From assembly GCA_011391495.1 (NCBI GenBank), contig JAABQK010000006.1, positions 1-64,000 on the forward strand: DNA of 64,000 bases. Direction: 5' to 3'. Under the pieces are notes generated by a model. It searched no databases, had not been told where the DNA came from, and was given only the letters and a program-made list of their open reading frames with translations. Position numbers and translations under genes: made by a program. This document shows, one piece after another, positions 19,530 through 29,379 of this stretch (positions are counted from its first letter, which is position 1; each line of letters opens with the position of its first letter). Source of the DNA: Hydrogenophaga sp. (GTDB lineage Bacteria > Pseudomonadota > Gammaproteobacteria > Burkholderiales > Burkholderiaceae_C).

Positions 19530-20947
19530 GCGGCAAGCCTTTCTGTGTTCACGGTGCGGATCGATCCGGCGCCGCGCTGGCGCCGTGCGCGCACGAAGTC
19601 GACAAAATGCCGTGCCCAGTCGGTGCCGGCCACACTGCGCAGGTGGGCATAGGTGGCCAGCAGGTTGTCCTGCACGACGCCGTCGTGCCGCCCATCGATG
19701 CCATGGCCGCGTGTGACGCGCCAGGCGTAGCGCGTCTCTGCCGGCAGCCCATCCAGACTGGAATAGTGGAACTCGTGGCCCCGCACGTGGCGACCCTGCA
19801 GGCCAGACCACGGCATGTGTTCGCTCGCGCTCAGGTGCACGTAGCCGCGTCCCACCGGTTTGTCGTGCAGGGTGGCATCGCCCGCGACGGCGCCCACCAT
19901 GTCGCATTGCTCGTCGCGCCAGCGCAGGGAGCGCGCCAGGTACATCAGGCCACCGCATTCGGCGTAGGTCGGCAGGCCGTCCACTATGGCCGAGGCGATG
20001 GCCGTGCGCAGCGCCGTGTTGGCTTGCAGCTCGTGCATGAACAACTCGGGGAAGCCGCCCCCGATGAACAGGCCGTCGATGGATTCGGGGAGCGCCGGAT
20101 CTTGCAGGGTGTCAAACGGCAGCAGTTCTGCGCCTGCGTCCCGCAGGGCCTGCAGATCGTCCGGGTAGTAGAAGCCGAAAGCACGGTCCTGTGCCAGGGC
20201 AATGCGCACACGCGCCGCCGGACTGGCGGTGGGCGTGATGGTGGCGGGTGACAGGTTCAGCGCGGGCGCACTGACGGCCAGCGCACGCACCCGGTTCAGG
20301 TCCACCTGGGCTGCCACGCGCTCGCCGATGAGCGCGATCTGTCGGGTGGCGTCGGCGTGTTCGTTGCTCGGCATCAGGCCGAGGTGGCGCTCGGCCACCG
20401 CCAGGTCACTGTCTTCGGCGATGGCACCCAGCACCGGCACGTCGGTGTAGTGTTCGATCACCGCGCGCAGCTTGGCCTCGTGCCGGCTGCCGCCCAGCCG
20501 GTTCAGGATGACGCCGCCGATGCGGATGTTGCGGTCAAAGGCCTGGTAACCGAGGATCAGCGGCGCGATGCCACGCGTCATGCCGCGTGCATCGATCACC
20601 AGCAGCACCGGCAGGCCCAGCAGCTGCGCGAGCGCGGCGTTGCTGTTGCTGCCGTCCAGCGCCAGTCCGTCGTACAGCCCCTTGTTGCCCTCGACGATGC
20701 TCAGGTCGGCACCGCCGGCATGGCGTGCAAACAAGGCACCGATCTGTTCCGGCGTCATGAGGTACGGATCAAGGTTGTAGCAGGCGCGACCGCTCGCACG
20801 CGCCAGCCACATCGGGTCGATGTAGTCCGGCCCCTTCTTGAAGGGCTGCACCGCCATCCCGCGCGCGGCGAAGGCCGCGCACAGGCCCAAGCTGACCGTG
20901 GTTTTGCCCGAGGACTTGTGTGCGGCAGAGACGAGCAGGCGGTTCAT
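19526..20947 (-). CDS. dsrN: cobyrinic acid a,c-diamide synthase-like, siroheme amidase DsrN
   Basis: SAAHKSSGKTTVSLGLCAAFAARG...KKGPDYIDP; C-terminal GATase with YAECGGLMYL. Confidence 0.9.
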   Translation of the reverse strand: MNRLLVSAAHKSSGKTTVSLGLCAAFAARGMAVQPFKKGPDYIDPMWLARASGRACYNLDPYLMTPEQIGALFARHAGGADLSIVEGNKGLYDGLALDGSNSNAALAQLLGLPVLLVIDARGMTRGIAPLILGYQAFDRNIRIGGVILNRLGGSRHEAKLRAVIEHYTDVPVLGAIAEDSDLAVAERHLGLMPSNEHADATRQIALIGERVAAQVDLNRVRALAVSAPALNLSPATITPTASPAARVRIALAQDRAFGFYYPDDLQALRDAGAELLPFDTLQDPALPESIDGLFIGGGFPELFMHELQANTALRTAIASAIVDGLPTYAECGGLMYLARSLRWRDEQCDMVGAVAGDATLHDKPVGRGYVHLSASEHMPWSGLQGRHVRGHEFHYSSLDGLPAETRYAWRVTRGHGIDGRHDGVVQDNLLATYAHLRSVAGTDWARHFVDFVRARRQRGAGSIRTVNTERLAA

Positions 20948-20958
20948 GGCAGCGGTGT

Positions 20959-22179
20959 TCAGTGGCTGGCAGCCAGGTCGTGCGGGCTGCTGTCGGGCGG
21001 GAACTGGTCCAGCCGCGCCGGCACAAAGCCCAGCCATTTGATCGCCAGCACGACGATCACGCCGACCAGGGCAAAGCCACCGAAACCGAGCAGCCACTCC
21101 GGCAGACTGGGGGCGTAGGCGTTGACCACGCCGTCGCTGAAACTGCTGCTGACTTCATGGCCGGGAAACAGTTGCAGCGGATAGGCCTGGCTGCCGATGA
21201 TGGTGACGTACATCTGGGCCATGCCGCCGGCCATCACCAGCAGCGCGGCCAGGGCCACGGCTGGATACGAGCCACGGCTGCGCGGATGCAACAGCAGGGC
21301 CAGGGGCAGGACGCTGCCCAGCGCGATCTGACCGATCCAGAACAGGGCCGGGTAGAGCCCGCCATCGAGCAGCAGGAAGCGCTCCAGCCCGTGCTGTTTG
21401 GCGAAGTAGAGATTGGTCAGGTGGTAGACCAGCACGAAATAGGCTGCACAGGCGACAAAGATGGCCTGCAGGCGCACCAGACGGGCGAACATGTCCCCGG
21501 CCAGCGGCCGGTCGCTCCAGCGGCTGATCGCCAGCAGCACCAGCAGGAAGATGGCGAGCCCATAGGACAGCGAGTAGACGATGAACATCGGGCCCATCAA
21601 TGCCGAACCGAAGGCCTGGCGACCGATCAGGAAACCGAAGATCGAACCGGTACCGGTGGTCAGCAGCAGGCGCCAGACGAAGGCGGCCAGGCCGGCCCAG
21701 CTCGACCAGACGTTCATGCGCCGCTCCATCATCGTCCACAGGTACGCCACCACCAGGCCCATGAAGCCGGAATACAGGATCACGTTCCAGGCAAAGATGG
21801 ACTTGAAGTTGTAGTAGGTCATGGCCACGATCAGCCGGTCCGGCCGGCCGAGGTCGAGCATGAGAACGGCCAGACCACTGGCCAGCAGCGCGATGGCCAG
21901 CAGGCCTGAGAGTGGCGCCAGCGGCTTGAAGGCCGTCTTGCCGAACACCGAAGCCATGGACGCCACGTTGAGGGCGCCGGAGGCTGCCACCACCAGGAAC
22001 ACCGCGAACACATGGGGCAGGCCCCAGACGATCTGGTTGTTCATGCCGGTGATGACGTGACCGTGGTGCTCCATGGTCCAGGCGGCAGCCAGACCGATGG
22101 CGGTGACCAGCAGCAGGCCGGCCAGCAGCAGCCAGTAGCCGGCGCTTCGGCCTTCGAGGGGACGCAGGGCGATCTTCAT
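20959..22179 (-). CDS. dsrP: DsrP, NrfD/PsrC-like integral membrane subunit
   Basis: NrfD-like multi-TM protein in dsr operon position. Confidence 0.9.
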   Translation of the reverse strand: MKIALRPLEGRSAGYWLLLAGLLLVTAIGLAAAWTMEHHGHVITGMNNQIVWGLPHVFAVFLVVAASGALNVASMASVFGKTAFKPLAPLSGLLAIALLASGLAVLMLDLGRPDRLIVAMTYYNFKSIFAWNVILYSGFMGLVVAYLWTMMERRMNVWSSWAGLAAFVWRLLLTTGTGSIFGFLIGRQAFGSALMGPMFIVYSLSYGLAIFLLVLLAISRWSDRPLAGDMFARLVRLQAIFVACAAYFVLVYHLTNLYFAKQHGLERFLLLDGGLYPALFWIGQIALGSVLPLALLLHPRSRGSYPAVALAALLVMAGGMAQMYVTIIGSQAYPLQLFPGHEVSSSFSDGVVNAYAPSLPEWLLGFGGFALVGVIVVLAIKWLGFVPARLDQFPPDSSPHDLAASH

Positions 22180-22194
22180 GCTGTGGCCTGTTTC

Positions 22195-22962
22195 TCAGAT
22201 GCCGATATAGCGCACACCGGTGTCGAGTTTCAGGTCCTCTCGGATCTGGCGGGTGGCGTACCGGGCCACACGCTTGGAAATCTCGCTCTCCGGATCGTTG
22301 AGGTTGCCGAACACAATGGCGCCATGGCCGGCGTCGCTGCAGGCCTGCACGCAGGCCGGCTGCTCGCCGCGGTCCACCTTGTGCACGCACATCGTGCAGC
22401 CCTCCACCGTGCCCATGCCGCGCGGCACGTCGGGTTTTTGGCCGGTCACCGGCTCGTGGATGAAGGAGCGCGCCTTGTAGGGGCAGGCCATCACGCAGTA
22501 GCGGCAGCCGATGCAGATGTGTTTGTCCACCAGCACGATGCCGTCGGCGCGCTTGAAGGAGGCTCCGGTCGGGCACACATCCACGCAGGGCGGCTCGGCG
22601 CAGTGCTGGCACATGACGGGCAGCGACTGGGTCTTGCCGGTGCGCACTTCCTTGATCTCGATCTTGCGGATCCACTGCGCGTCGGTCGGCCCCGGGTTTT
22701 CGGGCAGGCCGTTCTCGGTGCGGCAGGCGGTCACGCAGTCGGTGCAGCCGCTGCTGCACTTGGTGCTGTCGATCAGCATGCCCCAGCGCACCTTGGGGTT
22801 GGCCCCTGCACTGGCTGTGCCGGATGCAGCCTGTGCTATCTCGATCAGGCGTACGCCAGGCGCCAGCAAGATGCCGGCCAGGCCGGCGGCGGCGACGCCC
22901 AGAAAACCGCGGCGCTCCTGCTGCGCGGTTTTCTTCGGAGGATGGGAAGGCACCGGGTTCAT
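22195..22962 (-). CDS. dsrO: DsrO, periplasmic ferredoxin-like subunit
   Basis: Tat motif ERRGFLGVAAAGLAG; CSSGCTDCVTACRTE, CQHCAEPPCVDVCP, CIGCRYCVMACPYK. Confidence 0.92.
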   Translation of the reverse strand: MNPVPSHPPKKTAQQERRGFLGVAAAGLAGILLAPGVRLIEIAQAASGTASAGANPKVRWGMLIDSTKCSSGCTDCVTACRTENGLPENPGPTDAQWIRKIEIKEVRTGKTQSLPVMCQHCAEPPCVDVCPTGASFKRADGIVLVDKHICIGCRYCVMACPYKARSFIHEPVTGQKPDVPRGMGTVEGCTMCVHKVDRGEQPACVQACSDAGHGAIVFGNLNDPESEISKRVARYATRQIREDLKLDTGVRYIGI

Positions 22963-23525
22963 GGTTGTGACGTCGCGGTGGCGGTCTCGGCACCCAGCTG
23001 GCGCACCAGCCGGCTCAGCCTGGCGGTGGTGCCGGCGGGGTGGACCAGCGGGTGGAAGGACGAGGTCTGGGACGGCTGGGTGGCGTGGCACTCGAAGCAG
23101 TCGATCTTCACGGCTGCAAAGCTGTGGCAGCTGACACAGAAGTTGGTCTTGGTGGCGGCCACGCTCTGGGTGGTCTGGCTGGCATGGCACTCGATGCAGG
23201 TCTTCAGGCTGTACTTCGCCCCCCGCACGCCACCATGCACGGTCTCGTCGCGCTGGTGCTTGAGGTACTTCATGTGGTCACGCCGCATGATGGCCGGGTC
23301 TTCCACACACTGGCCACTGCGCGCCGCTTCGATGACCGGCTTGGGCACACGGCCGCCCGGTTGATCCACCGCATGGGCGACGCCAGCCATCAGCAAACCC
23401 GACACGAGTACCCAGGCACCCAACCGGGGAACACCGCGGAACCGGCTTCGCCGGGCCGCTGGTGTCGCCCCCTGCAAGGGGGGAGGCGCAGCGCGCGCAG
23501 AGCGCGTAGCCTGGGGTTGTGCCAT
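22959..23525 (-). CDS. dsrJ: DsrJ, triheme cytochrome c
   Basis: CIECH, CVSCH, CFECH heme motifs; signal/anchor segment; unusual N-terminal extension. Confidence 0.88.
   Translation of the reverse strand: MAQPQATRSARAAPPPLQGATPAARRSRFRGVPRLGAWVLVSGLLMAGVAHAVDQPGGRVPKPVIEAARSGQCVEDPAIMRRDHMKYLKHQRDETVHGGVRGAKYSLKTCIECHASQTTQSVAATKTNFCVSCHSFAAVKIDCFECHATQPSQTSSFHPLVHPAGTTARLSRLVRQLGAETATATSQP
23419..23518 (+). repeat. copy 1 of structured ~95-nt interspersed repeat, overlapping the 5' end of dsrJ
   Basis: CCCAACCGGGGAACACCGCGGAACCGGCTTCGCCGGGCCGCTGGTGTCGCCCCCTGCAAGGGGGGAGGCG...; reverse-complement homologue at 33310-33401. Confidence 0.75.
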
Positions 23526-23527
23526 CT

Positions 23528-25480
23528 CTACTCTCCCAGACCCATCTGGATGTAGCCGGTCGGGCAGACGTCGTGGCAGATGTGGCAGCCGATGCACTTG
23601 CTGTAGTCGGTGTCCACATAGCGGCCGGTGGTGGACTTGGACTTCGGCACCTTGAAGACCGCGGTCTGCGGGCAATAGACCACGCAGTTGTCACACTCGA
23701 AACACTGGCCACAGCTCATGCAGCGCTTGGCTTCGGCCTGCGCCTGCGCTTCGACCAGTGCCTGCAGCCGCTCGTCGAAGTTGCCCAGCGCCTCCTCGGC
23801 CGTGAGGTTGACGATGGTGCGCCGGTTGCGCGGTGTGTAGGCGAAGTGGCCGAGGAACAGTTCCTTGTGCGAGATCACGTAGCGGTCGGAGCGGTTGTCG
23901 AAGTTGTGGATCGCCACGTTGCTCGCATCGGTGCCGTGGATCGGCTCGTGCACCTCGCTGAAGGTCAAACCCTTCTCGATCATCTTGCGCTTGAGGTCGA
24001 AGACGTGCACGTCGATCTTGGGGCGCTTCTCCAGTGCCTCGCCCTGCAGGAAGCGGTCGATGCCCTCGGCTGCTATGGCGCCGTGACCGATGGCGGTGGT
24101 CAGCAGGTGCGGGCGGAGCACGTCGCCGCCGGCAAACACGCCCGGCTGCACCTGGTAGTTCTTGTCGGCCGGCACCGCGCCCTTGCCGTTGTTGAATTCC
24201 TCCAGCCCGGTGAAGTCCACCGCCTGGCCGATCGCCGAGACGATCAGGTCGGCCGGGATGTCCTCTTCCGTGCCTTCGATGTTCTTGATCTCCAGCTTGC
24301 CGCCCACGATCTTGGCCTCGCAGCGGATCACGCGCAGCGCGGTGGCGCGACCGTCCGGGCCGCGCACCACACCCACCGGCGCCAGACCACCGCGGATCGC
24401 GATGCCCTCCGACAGCGCGTGCTCGACTTCGTGGCGCGAGGCCTGCATCTTGTCGACCGAGAAGATGGAGGTCAGCGTCACGTCTGCGCCCTGTTTGGCC
24501 GACACCGCGGCCACATCGTGCGCCACGTGGCCGGCGATCGCGTGCTCGGGGCGGTCGCTCTCGTTGATCTTGTCGATGTGGCCGAGGCGGCGCGCCACGG
24601 TGGCGACGTCGATCGAGGTGTCGCCACCACCCACCACCACCACGCGCTTTCCCACATGGCGCAGGCGCCCGTCGTTGAAGGCCTTGAGGAAAGAGGTGGC
24701 GGTCACGCAGTTGGGGGCATCTGCGCCGTCGACCGGCAGGGAACGGCCGGACTGGGCGCCGAGGCCGAGGAACACGGCGTCGAACTCCGCACGGATCTGC
24801 TCCATGGTGATGTCGGTACCGATGCGGCAGTTTGTGCGCGCCTGAACACCCAGGTCCAGGATGCGCTGGATCTCGGCGTCGAGCACCTGGCGCGGCGTGC
24901 GGAAACCCGGAATGCCGTAGCGCATCATGCCACCGAGCTCGGCGCGTTCGTCGAACAGGGTGACGGCGTGGCCGCGCAGTGCGAGCTGGTAGGCCGCCGA
25001 CAGGCCGGCCGGGCCGCCACCGATCACGGCCACCTTCTTGCCGCTGGATTCCTCCGGCTTCTTGAAGGTCAGGTTGTTGGCGATGGCGTACTCGCCGAGG
25101 AAGTGTTCAACCGAGTTGATGCCAACGAAGTCTTCCACCTGGTTGCGGTTGCAGCCCGATTCGCAGGGCGCCGGACAGACCCGGCCCATCACCGATGGAA
25201 AGGGGTTGGCTTCCGTCAGGCGACGGAATGCGTATTCCTGCCAGGGCATGCCGGTCGGCGGCTTCTCGACACCGCGCACGATGTTCAGGTAGCCGCGGAT
25301 GTCCTCACCCGAGGGGCAGCTGCCCTGGCAGGGCGGCGTGCTCTGGATGTAGGTCGGGCACTTGTGGGAATGATCGGCATTGAAGATCTGCTGCTGCCAG
25401 GGGCCCGGCTTGTGGTCGCCATCCTTGTAGCGCCGGAAGTTGAGGGGCTGGACGCTGACGGATTCGGGGTTGGCTGACAT
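23528..25480 (-). CDS. dsrL: DsrL, FAD/NAD(P)-binding iron-sulfur flavoprotein (GltD-like) with C-terminal ferredoxin
   Basis: VAVIGGGPAGLSAAYQLALRGHAVTLFDE; VVVVGGGDTSIDVA; C-terminal CIGCHICHDVCPTG. Confidence 0.93.
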   Translation of the reverse strand: MSANPESVSVQPLNFRRYKDGDHKPGPWQQQIFNADHSHKCPTYIQSTPPCQGSCPSGEDIRGYLNIVRGVEKPPTGMPWQEYAFRRLTEANPFPSVMGRVCPAPCESGCNRNQVEDFVGINSVEHFLGEYAIANNLTFKKPEESSGKKVAVIGGGPAGLSAAYQLALRGHAVTLFDERAELGGMMRYGIPGFRTPRQVLDAEIQRILDLGVQARTNCRIGTDITMEQIRAEFDAVFLGLGAQSGRSLPVDGADAPNCVTATSFLKAFNDGRLRHVGKRVVVVGGGDTSIDVATVARRLGHIDKINESDRPEHAIAGHVAHDVAAVSAKQGADVTLTSIFSVDKMQASRHEVEHALSEGIAIRGGLAPVGVVRGPDGRATALRVIRCEAKIVGGKLEIKNIEGTEEDIPADLIVSAIGQAVDFTGLEEFNNGKGAVPADKNYQVQPGVFAGGDVLRPHLLTTAIGHGAIAAEGIDRFLQGEALEKRPKIDVHVFDLKRKMIEKGLTFSEVHEPIHGTDASNVAIHNFDNRSDRYVISHKELFLGHFAYTPRNRRTIVNLTAEEALGNFDERLQALVEAQAQAEAKRCMSCGQCFECDNCVVYCPQTAVFKVPKSKSTTGRYVDTDYSKCIGCHICHDVCPTGYIQMGLGE

Positions 25481-25530
25481 GTCTTGTCTCCTGTGATCGT
25501 TGCGAGGTCGCGGGGCGTCGGGGCACGCGC

Positions 25531-27060
25531 TTACTTGTCACCGAGCCGGATGGCCTTGCTCACGAGCTGGTGGACACCCCCCACCATGCTCATGTCAAAG
25601 CCATACTGCGGCAGCACCTTGGTGAATTGCGCCTTGCAGATGGCGCAGATGGTGGCCATGAAGTTCACGCCGTGTTCGTCCACCACGTTCTTGAGCGCTT
25701 CCATGCGCGGCAGGGCACCCTTGACGCGCAGCTCCAGCAGGTCGTCGGTCAGCAGACCGCCGCCACCACCGCAGCAGAAGGTGCTTTCATGGATGGTCTC
25801 GGGCGCCATGTCGTGGAAGTTGTTGGCCACGGCCTTGATGATGTCGCGCGGGATGGTGAACTGGCCGCCCGCGAAGTCACCCATGCGCGAAGCACGCGCC
25901 ACGTTGCACGAGTCGTGGAACGTGATGATGCGGTTGTCGTTCTTTTCCTTGTCGAACTGCAGCGCACCGCGCAGGATCAGGTCGTGCGTGAACTCGCAGA
26001 TGTGCATGGGCTGCTTGTAGCGGTGGTCCAGCTGGTTCTGCAGCTCGATCGCAAACGGGTCCTTGCCACCGGCTCCGATGCCCACCAGCGTGTTCCAGAA
26101 GCTGTAGGCCACGCGCCAGGCATGCCCGCATTCGCCCACCACGATGCGTTTGACGCCCAGCTCCAGCGCAGCCTCGCGGATGCGCAGTGCGATCTTGCGC
26201 AGCTGCTCGTAGTTGCCGATGAACATGCCGAAGTTGCCCGCTTCGCTGGCCTTGGACGACAGCGTCCAGCTGACGCCGGCGGCATGGAACACCTTGGCGT
26301 AGCCGATCAGGCTGTCCACGTGCGGCTCGCTGAAGAAATCGGCCGACGGCGTGACCAGCATCACTTCGGCGCCCTTGACGTCGAGCGGGAAGCGCACGTC
26401 CACGCCCGTCTCGTCCTTGGTGTCTTCTTCCAGACCCAGCAGGGTGTCTTCCAGTGCCGGCCCCGGAATGCCCAGGTTGTTGCCGATGCGGTGCACCTTG
26501 CCGATGATCTCGTTGGCGTACTTCTGGCCCATGCCGATCGAGTCCATGATCTCGCGCGCGGCCATGGTGACTTCAGCGGTGTCGATGCCGTAGGGGCAGA
26601 ACACCGAGCAGCGCCGGCATTCGGAGCACTGGTGGTAGTAGCTGTACCAGTCGTCCAGTACCTCGCGGGTCAGGTCTTTCGCACCGACCAGCTTGGGGAA
26701 ATGCTTGCCGGCAAAAGTGAAATAGCGGCGGTAGACCTGTCGCATCAGGTCCTGGCGTGCCACCGGCATGTTCTTCGGGTCTTCGGTGCCGAGGAAGTAG
26801 TGGCATTTGTCGGAGCAGGCGCCGCAGTGCACGCAGGCGTCCATGTAGACGCGCAGCGAGCGGTACTTGCCCAGCAGCTCGCCCATCTTGTTAATCGCCT
26901 TGGCCTGCCAGTCCTCCACCAGTTCACCGGGGAAGCCCAGGTTCTTCTGGATCGCTTCCGAGGCCACGAAGGGTTTGAGGTGCGACGTGGCACCCACCTT
27001 CACCAGCGGGATGACCGGGTATTCCTTCAGCTTGGGCGTTTCGAATGCAGCGGTGGCCAT
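25531..27060 (-). CDS. dsrK: DsrK, HdrD-like iron-sulfur protein
   Basis: CVHCGACSDKCHYF, CSECRRCSVFCPYG; CCG motif in STFCCGGGGG. Confidence 0.93.
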   Translation of the reverse strand: MATAAFETPKLKEYPVIPLVKVGATSHLKPFVASEAIQKNLGFPGELVEDWQAKAINKMGELLGKYRSLRVYMDACVHCGACSDKCHYFLGTEDPKNMPVARQDLMRQVYRRYFTFAGKHFPKLVGAKDLTREVLDDWYSYYHQCSECRRCSVFCPYGIDTAEVTMAAREIMDSIGMGQKYANEIIGKVHRIGNNLGIPGPALEDTLLGLEEDTKDETGVDVRFPLDVKGAEVMLVTPSADFFSEPHVDSLIGYAKVFHAAGVSWTLSSKASEAGNFGMFIGNYEQLRKIALRIREAALELGVKRIVVGECGHAWRVAYSFWNTLVGIGAGGKDPFAIELQNQLDHRYKQPMHICEFTHDLILRGALQFDKEKNDNRIITFHDSCNVARASRMGDFAGGQFTIPRDIIKAVANNFHDMAPETIHESTFCCGGGGGLLTDDLLELRVKGALPRMEALKNVVDEHGVNFMATICAICKAQFTKVLPQYGFDMSMVGGVHQLVSKAIRLGDK

Positions 27061-27078
27061 GGCGGATGCGTGCTCCGT

Positions 27079-27810
27079 TTATTTGTCCAGCGCGGCAGCC
27101 CAGGCGGCCACGTGCCGGGCTTCGCGCGGGTTGTCGGTCATGTTGCGGGTCGGGCTGAAGAACAGGCCGGGCGCATGCAGCAGCTTGCTGATCGGGAAGA
27201 TGATCATCAGCAGGGCCACCAGCGACAGATGCACCAGCAGCACCGGATCACCTGGCAGCGGCTGGATGCTCAGGCGCATCAGGCCCAGCATGAACACCTT
27301 GACCGCCACGATGTCGGTGTGTGCGACGAAGCGCATGCCCAGCCCGGTCAGGCCGATGGCGATCAGCAGCGCCAGCATCAGGTGGTCCGAGGGGGTCGAG
27401 ATGTAGCGCACGCGGTCCACCAGGAAGCGCCGTGCCCACAGGCCGGCCAGGCCGGCCACCATGGCAAAGCCGGCATAGGTGCCAAAGGGCTGGATCAGCG
27501 CAATGGGCAGCCAGACCGGCTCCTGGAAATAGCGCACATGGCGCAGGACCACCAGCAGCAGGGCGGCATGGAACATCCAGCCGAAGATCCAGGTCCACTT
27601 GCTGGATCGGAACAGGCTCTCGAAAAACACGACTTCACGCGTCAGGCGCCAGCCCACGCCGGCACGCGTCAGGGGCGCGGGCGTGAGGGCGATCTTCAGC
27701 GGCGACGGCGTCCCGGCGTACTGCCGGATCTTCATCACCAGCCCGACCACGAAGATGGCGGTGGCCAGGTAAAACAGCGCAGCGAAGAAGATCGAGAGAG
27801 CGCTCATCAC
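27079..27810 (-). CDS. dsrM: DsrM, NarI-like membrane cytochrome b subunit
   Basis: multi-TM with His residues; immediately upstream of dsrK in the operon. Confidence 0.9.
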   Translation of the reverse strand: MMSALSIFFAALFYLATAIFVVGLVMKIRQYAGTPSPLKIALTPAPLTRAGVGWRLTREVVFFESLFRSSKWTWIFGWMFHAALLLVVLRHVRYFQEPVWLPIALIQPFGTYAGFAMVAGLAGLWARRFLVDRVRYISTPSDHLMLALLIAIGLTGLGMRFVAHTDIVAVKVFMLGLMRLSIQPLPGDPVLLVHLSLVALLMIIFPISKLLHAPGLFFSPTRNMTDNPREARHVAAWAAALDK

Positions 27811-27881
27811 ATGGGCCTATGACAGGGTGGTGAAGTCGTCAGGACGGTAGGGATTGCACGGCGAACTGGCGTCGGAAAATC

Positions 27882-27903
27882 GCGCCGCGCGGTCGTGCGG
27901 CGT
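27882..27903 (-). other. GC-rich hairpin just downstream of dsrC
   Basis: CGCCGC-N8-GCGGCG; no T-tract, so not a canonical terminator. Confidence 0.4.
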
Positions 27904-27929
27904 GCCTCCCGGCAGACAGATCGGAATCC

Positions 27930-28262
27930 TCAGACGCAGCCGGTCGGCTTGGGCAGGCCAGCGATCTTGCAGGCCTGCTTGGCCGGTCCATAGGGGAACA
28001 GTTCGTAGAGGTACTTGCTGTTGCCCTTTTCCTCGCCGAACTGCTTGCCGATGGCCTTGGTCAGCACGCGAACGGCCGGTGCGATCTGGTACTCGTTGTA
28101 GTAATCGCGCAGGAAGTTGATGACTTCCCAGTGGTTGTCGGTGAGCGGGACCTTTTCCTCTTCGGCGATGTACTCGGCGATGTCCTTGTTCCAGTCGGCC
28201 AGGTTGATCAGGTAGCCCTCTTCGTCGGTCTCGTAGGTGCTGCCTTTGACTTCGATGCTCAT
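27930..28262 (-). CDS. dsrC: DsrC, canonical sulfur carrier with both conserved cysteines
   Basis: C-terminus AKQACKIAGLPKPTGCV. Confidence 0.97.
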   Translation of the reverse strand: MSIEVKGSTYETDEEGYLINLADWNKDIAEYIAEEEKVPLTDNHWEVINFLRDYYNEYQIAPAVRVLTKAIGKQFGEEKGNSKYLYELFPYGPAKQACKIAGLPKPTGCV

Positions 28263-28313
28263 GGTGTTCTCCTCGGGTTGTCGGATTGAAAATGCGGTGT
28301 TGGGTACCCGGCT

Positions 28314-28613
28314 TCAGAGCCAGGAGTTCGACGTGCTGTGTTCGGCCACCAGGTCGACAAAGCCGCCGTAGTCCACCAGCGTCACGTTGTCCAGTGCCCG
28401 GGAGGTCATGCCGCGCGCCTCCATGTCGGGCTTGAGTGCGTAGAACCTGACCTGTGCGCCGGCTTCGCGCAAGCGCGCTTCCACCGGACTGCCGGTGGTG
28501 GCGGCGTAGATGCCGTCTTCGATCAGGAGCACGGCATGACCGGGCAGGACCATGCGCAAACAGCTCTCCAGCGAGCGGGTCTGATGGGGGGATTTGTTGA
28601 CGATGTGCAGCAT
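28314..28613 (-). CDS. dsrH: DsrH (TusB family)
   Basis: MLHIVNKSPHQTRSLESCLRM; operon position. Confidence 0.92.
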   Translation of the reverse strand: MLHIVNKSPHQTRSLESCLRMVLPGHAVLLIEDGIYAATTGSPVEARLREAGAQVRFYALKPDMEARGMTSRALDNVTLVDYGGFVDLVAEHSTSNSWL

Positions 28614-28623
28614 GTGGGCTTCC

Positions 28624-28980
28624 TCAAAAACTCAGGACCACGTCCTGCTGGGCCATCAGTTCGGCCATCTGCGTCGTGTCCAGCACTTCCACCGGCACCA
28701 GCAGGTCGGCCGCGCTCAGGCCGCGCTGGGTCAGGGATGTCTGGTCAACGTAGAGTTTCTCCACGTCGTAGCCCTCCAGCGCCCGGTAGCTGGGCGAGAA
28801 GTTCTTGATGCCGATCTCTTTGGTCTGCTGGCCTTTGACCAGCTCGTAGACACCGTCGTCCATGAAGACCAGGCTCACATCCTGGTCAAAGGTGGCGGTG
28901 ATCAGCACCACCTCCAGGCTCTCCAGCGCGTAGATCGTGCCGTAGGGTGCCTTGCGGTTGACGAACATGAATTTTTTCAT
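28624..28980 (-). CDS. dsrF: DsrF (TusC family)
   Basis: KKFMFVNRKAPYGTIYALESLEVVLITATFDQDVSLVFMDDGVY. Confidence 0.92.
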   Translation of the reverse strand: MKKFMFVNRKAPYGTIYALESLEVVLITATFDQDVSLVFMDDGVYELVKGQQTKEIGIKNFSPSYRALEGYDVEKLYVDQTSLTQRGLSAADLLVPVEVLDTTQMAELMAQQDVVLSF

Positions 28981-28997
28981 CGCAGCTTCCTTGTCCG

Positions 28998-29357
28998 TCA
29001 GTCGCCGAAGGTCACCAAGCGGTCGGCCTTGATGCCGCTGTCCACCAGCTGTCCCAGGCCCGAGATGCGAAAGCCCGGGGCCAGCACCTCTTCCTTGATG
29101 CCGCGGCGCAGCGCAGCAGCCACGCAGACCACGAGGTCGACGTTGTGCTCGGCCTTCAGCGCCGACCAGCGGTTGACGATGTGGCGGTCGTCCTGCGGCG
29201 GCTCGGTCAGTCGCGTGGCGTTGTTGACGCCGTCGTGGTAGAAAAAGACGCGCTGGATCTCATGCCCCTTCGCGATCGCCGCCACGCAGAACTGGTAGGC
29301 GCTGTCGGAAGCCTGGTGGGTGTAGGGCCCCTCGCTGACGAGTAAACCGAATTTCAT
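28998..29357 (-). CDS. dsrE: DsrE (TusD family)
   Basis: MKFGLLVSEGPYTHQASDSAYQFCVAAIAKGHEIQRVFFYHDGVNNA; VCVAAALRRG cysteine. Confidence 0.93.
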   Translation of the reverse strand: MKFGLLVSEGPYTHQASDSAYQFCVAAIAKGHEIQRVFFYHDGVNNATRLTEPPQDDRHIVNRWSALKAEHNVDLVVCVAAALRRGIKEEVLAPGFRISGLGQLVDSGIKADRLVTFGD

Positions 29358-29379
29358 GTGCTGGGTCCGCGGACGTTGA

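Noticed and set aside
23519-25477. 652-aa plus-strand ORF opposite dsrL
   Set aside because: Antisense shadow of dsrL; composition (His/Val/Arg-rich, no motifs) is not protein-like.
25570-27822. 750-aa plus-strand ORF opposite dsrK/dsrM
   Set aside because: Spans two real minus-strand genes; antisense artefact.
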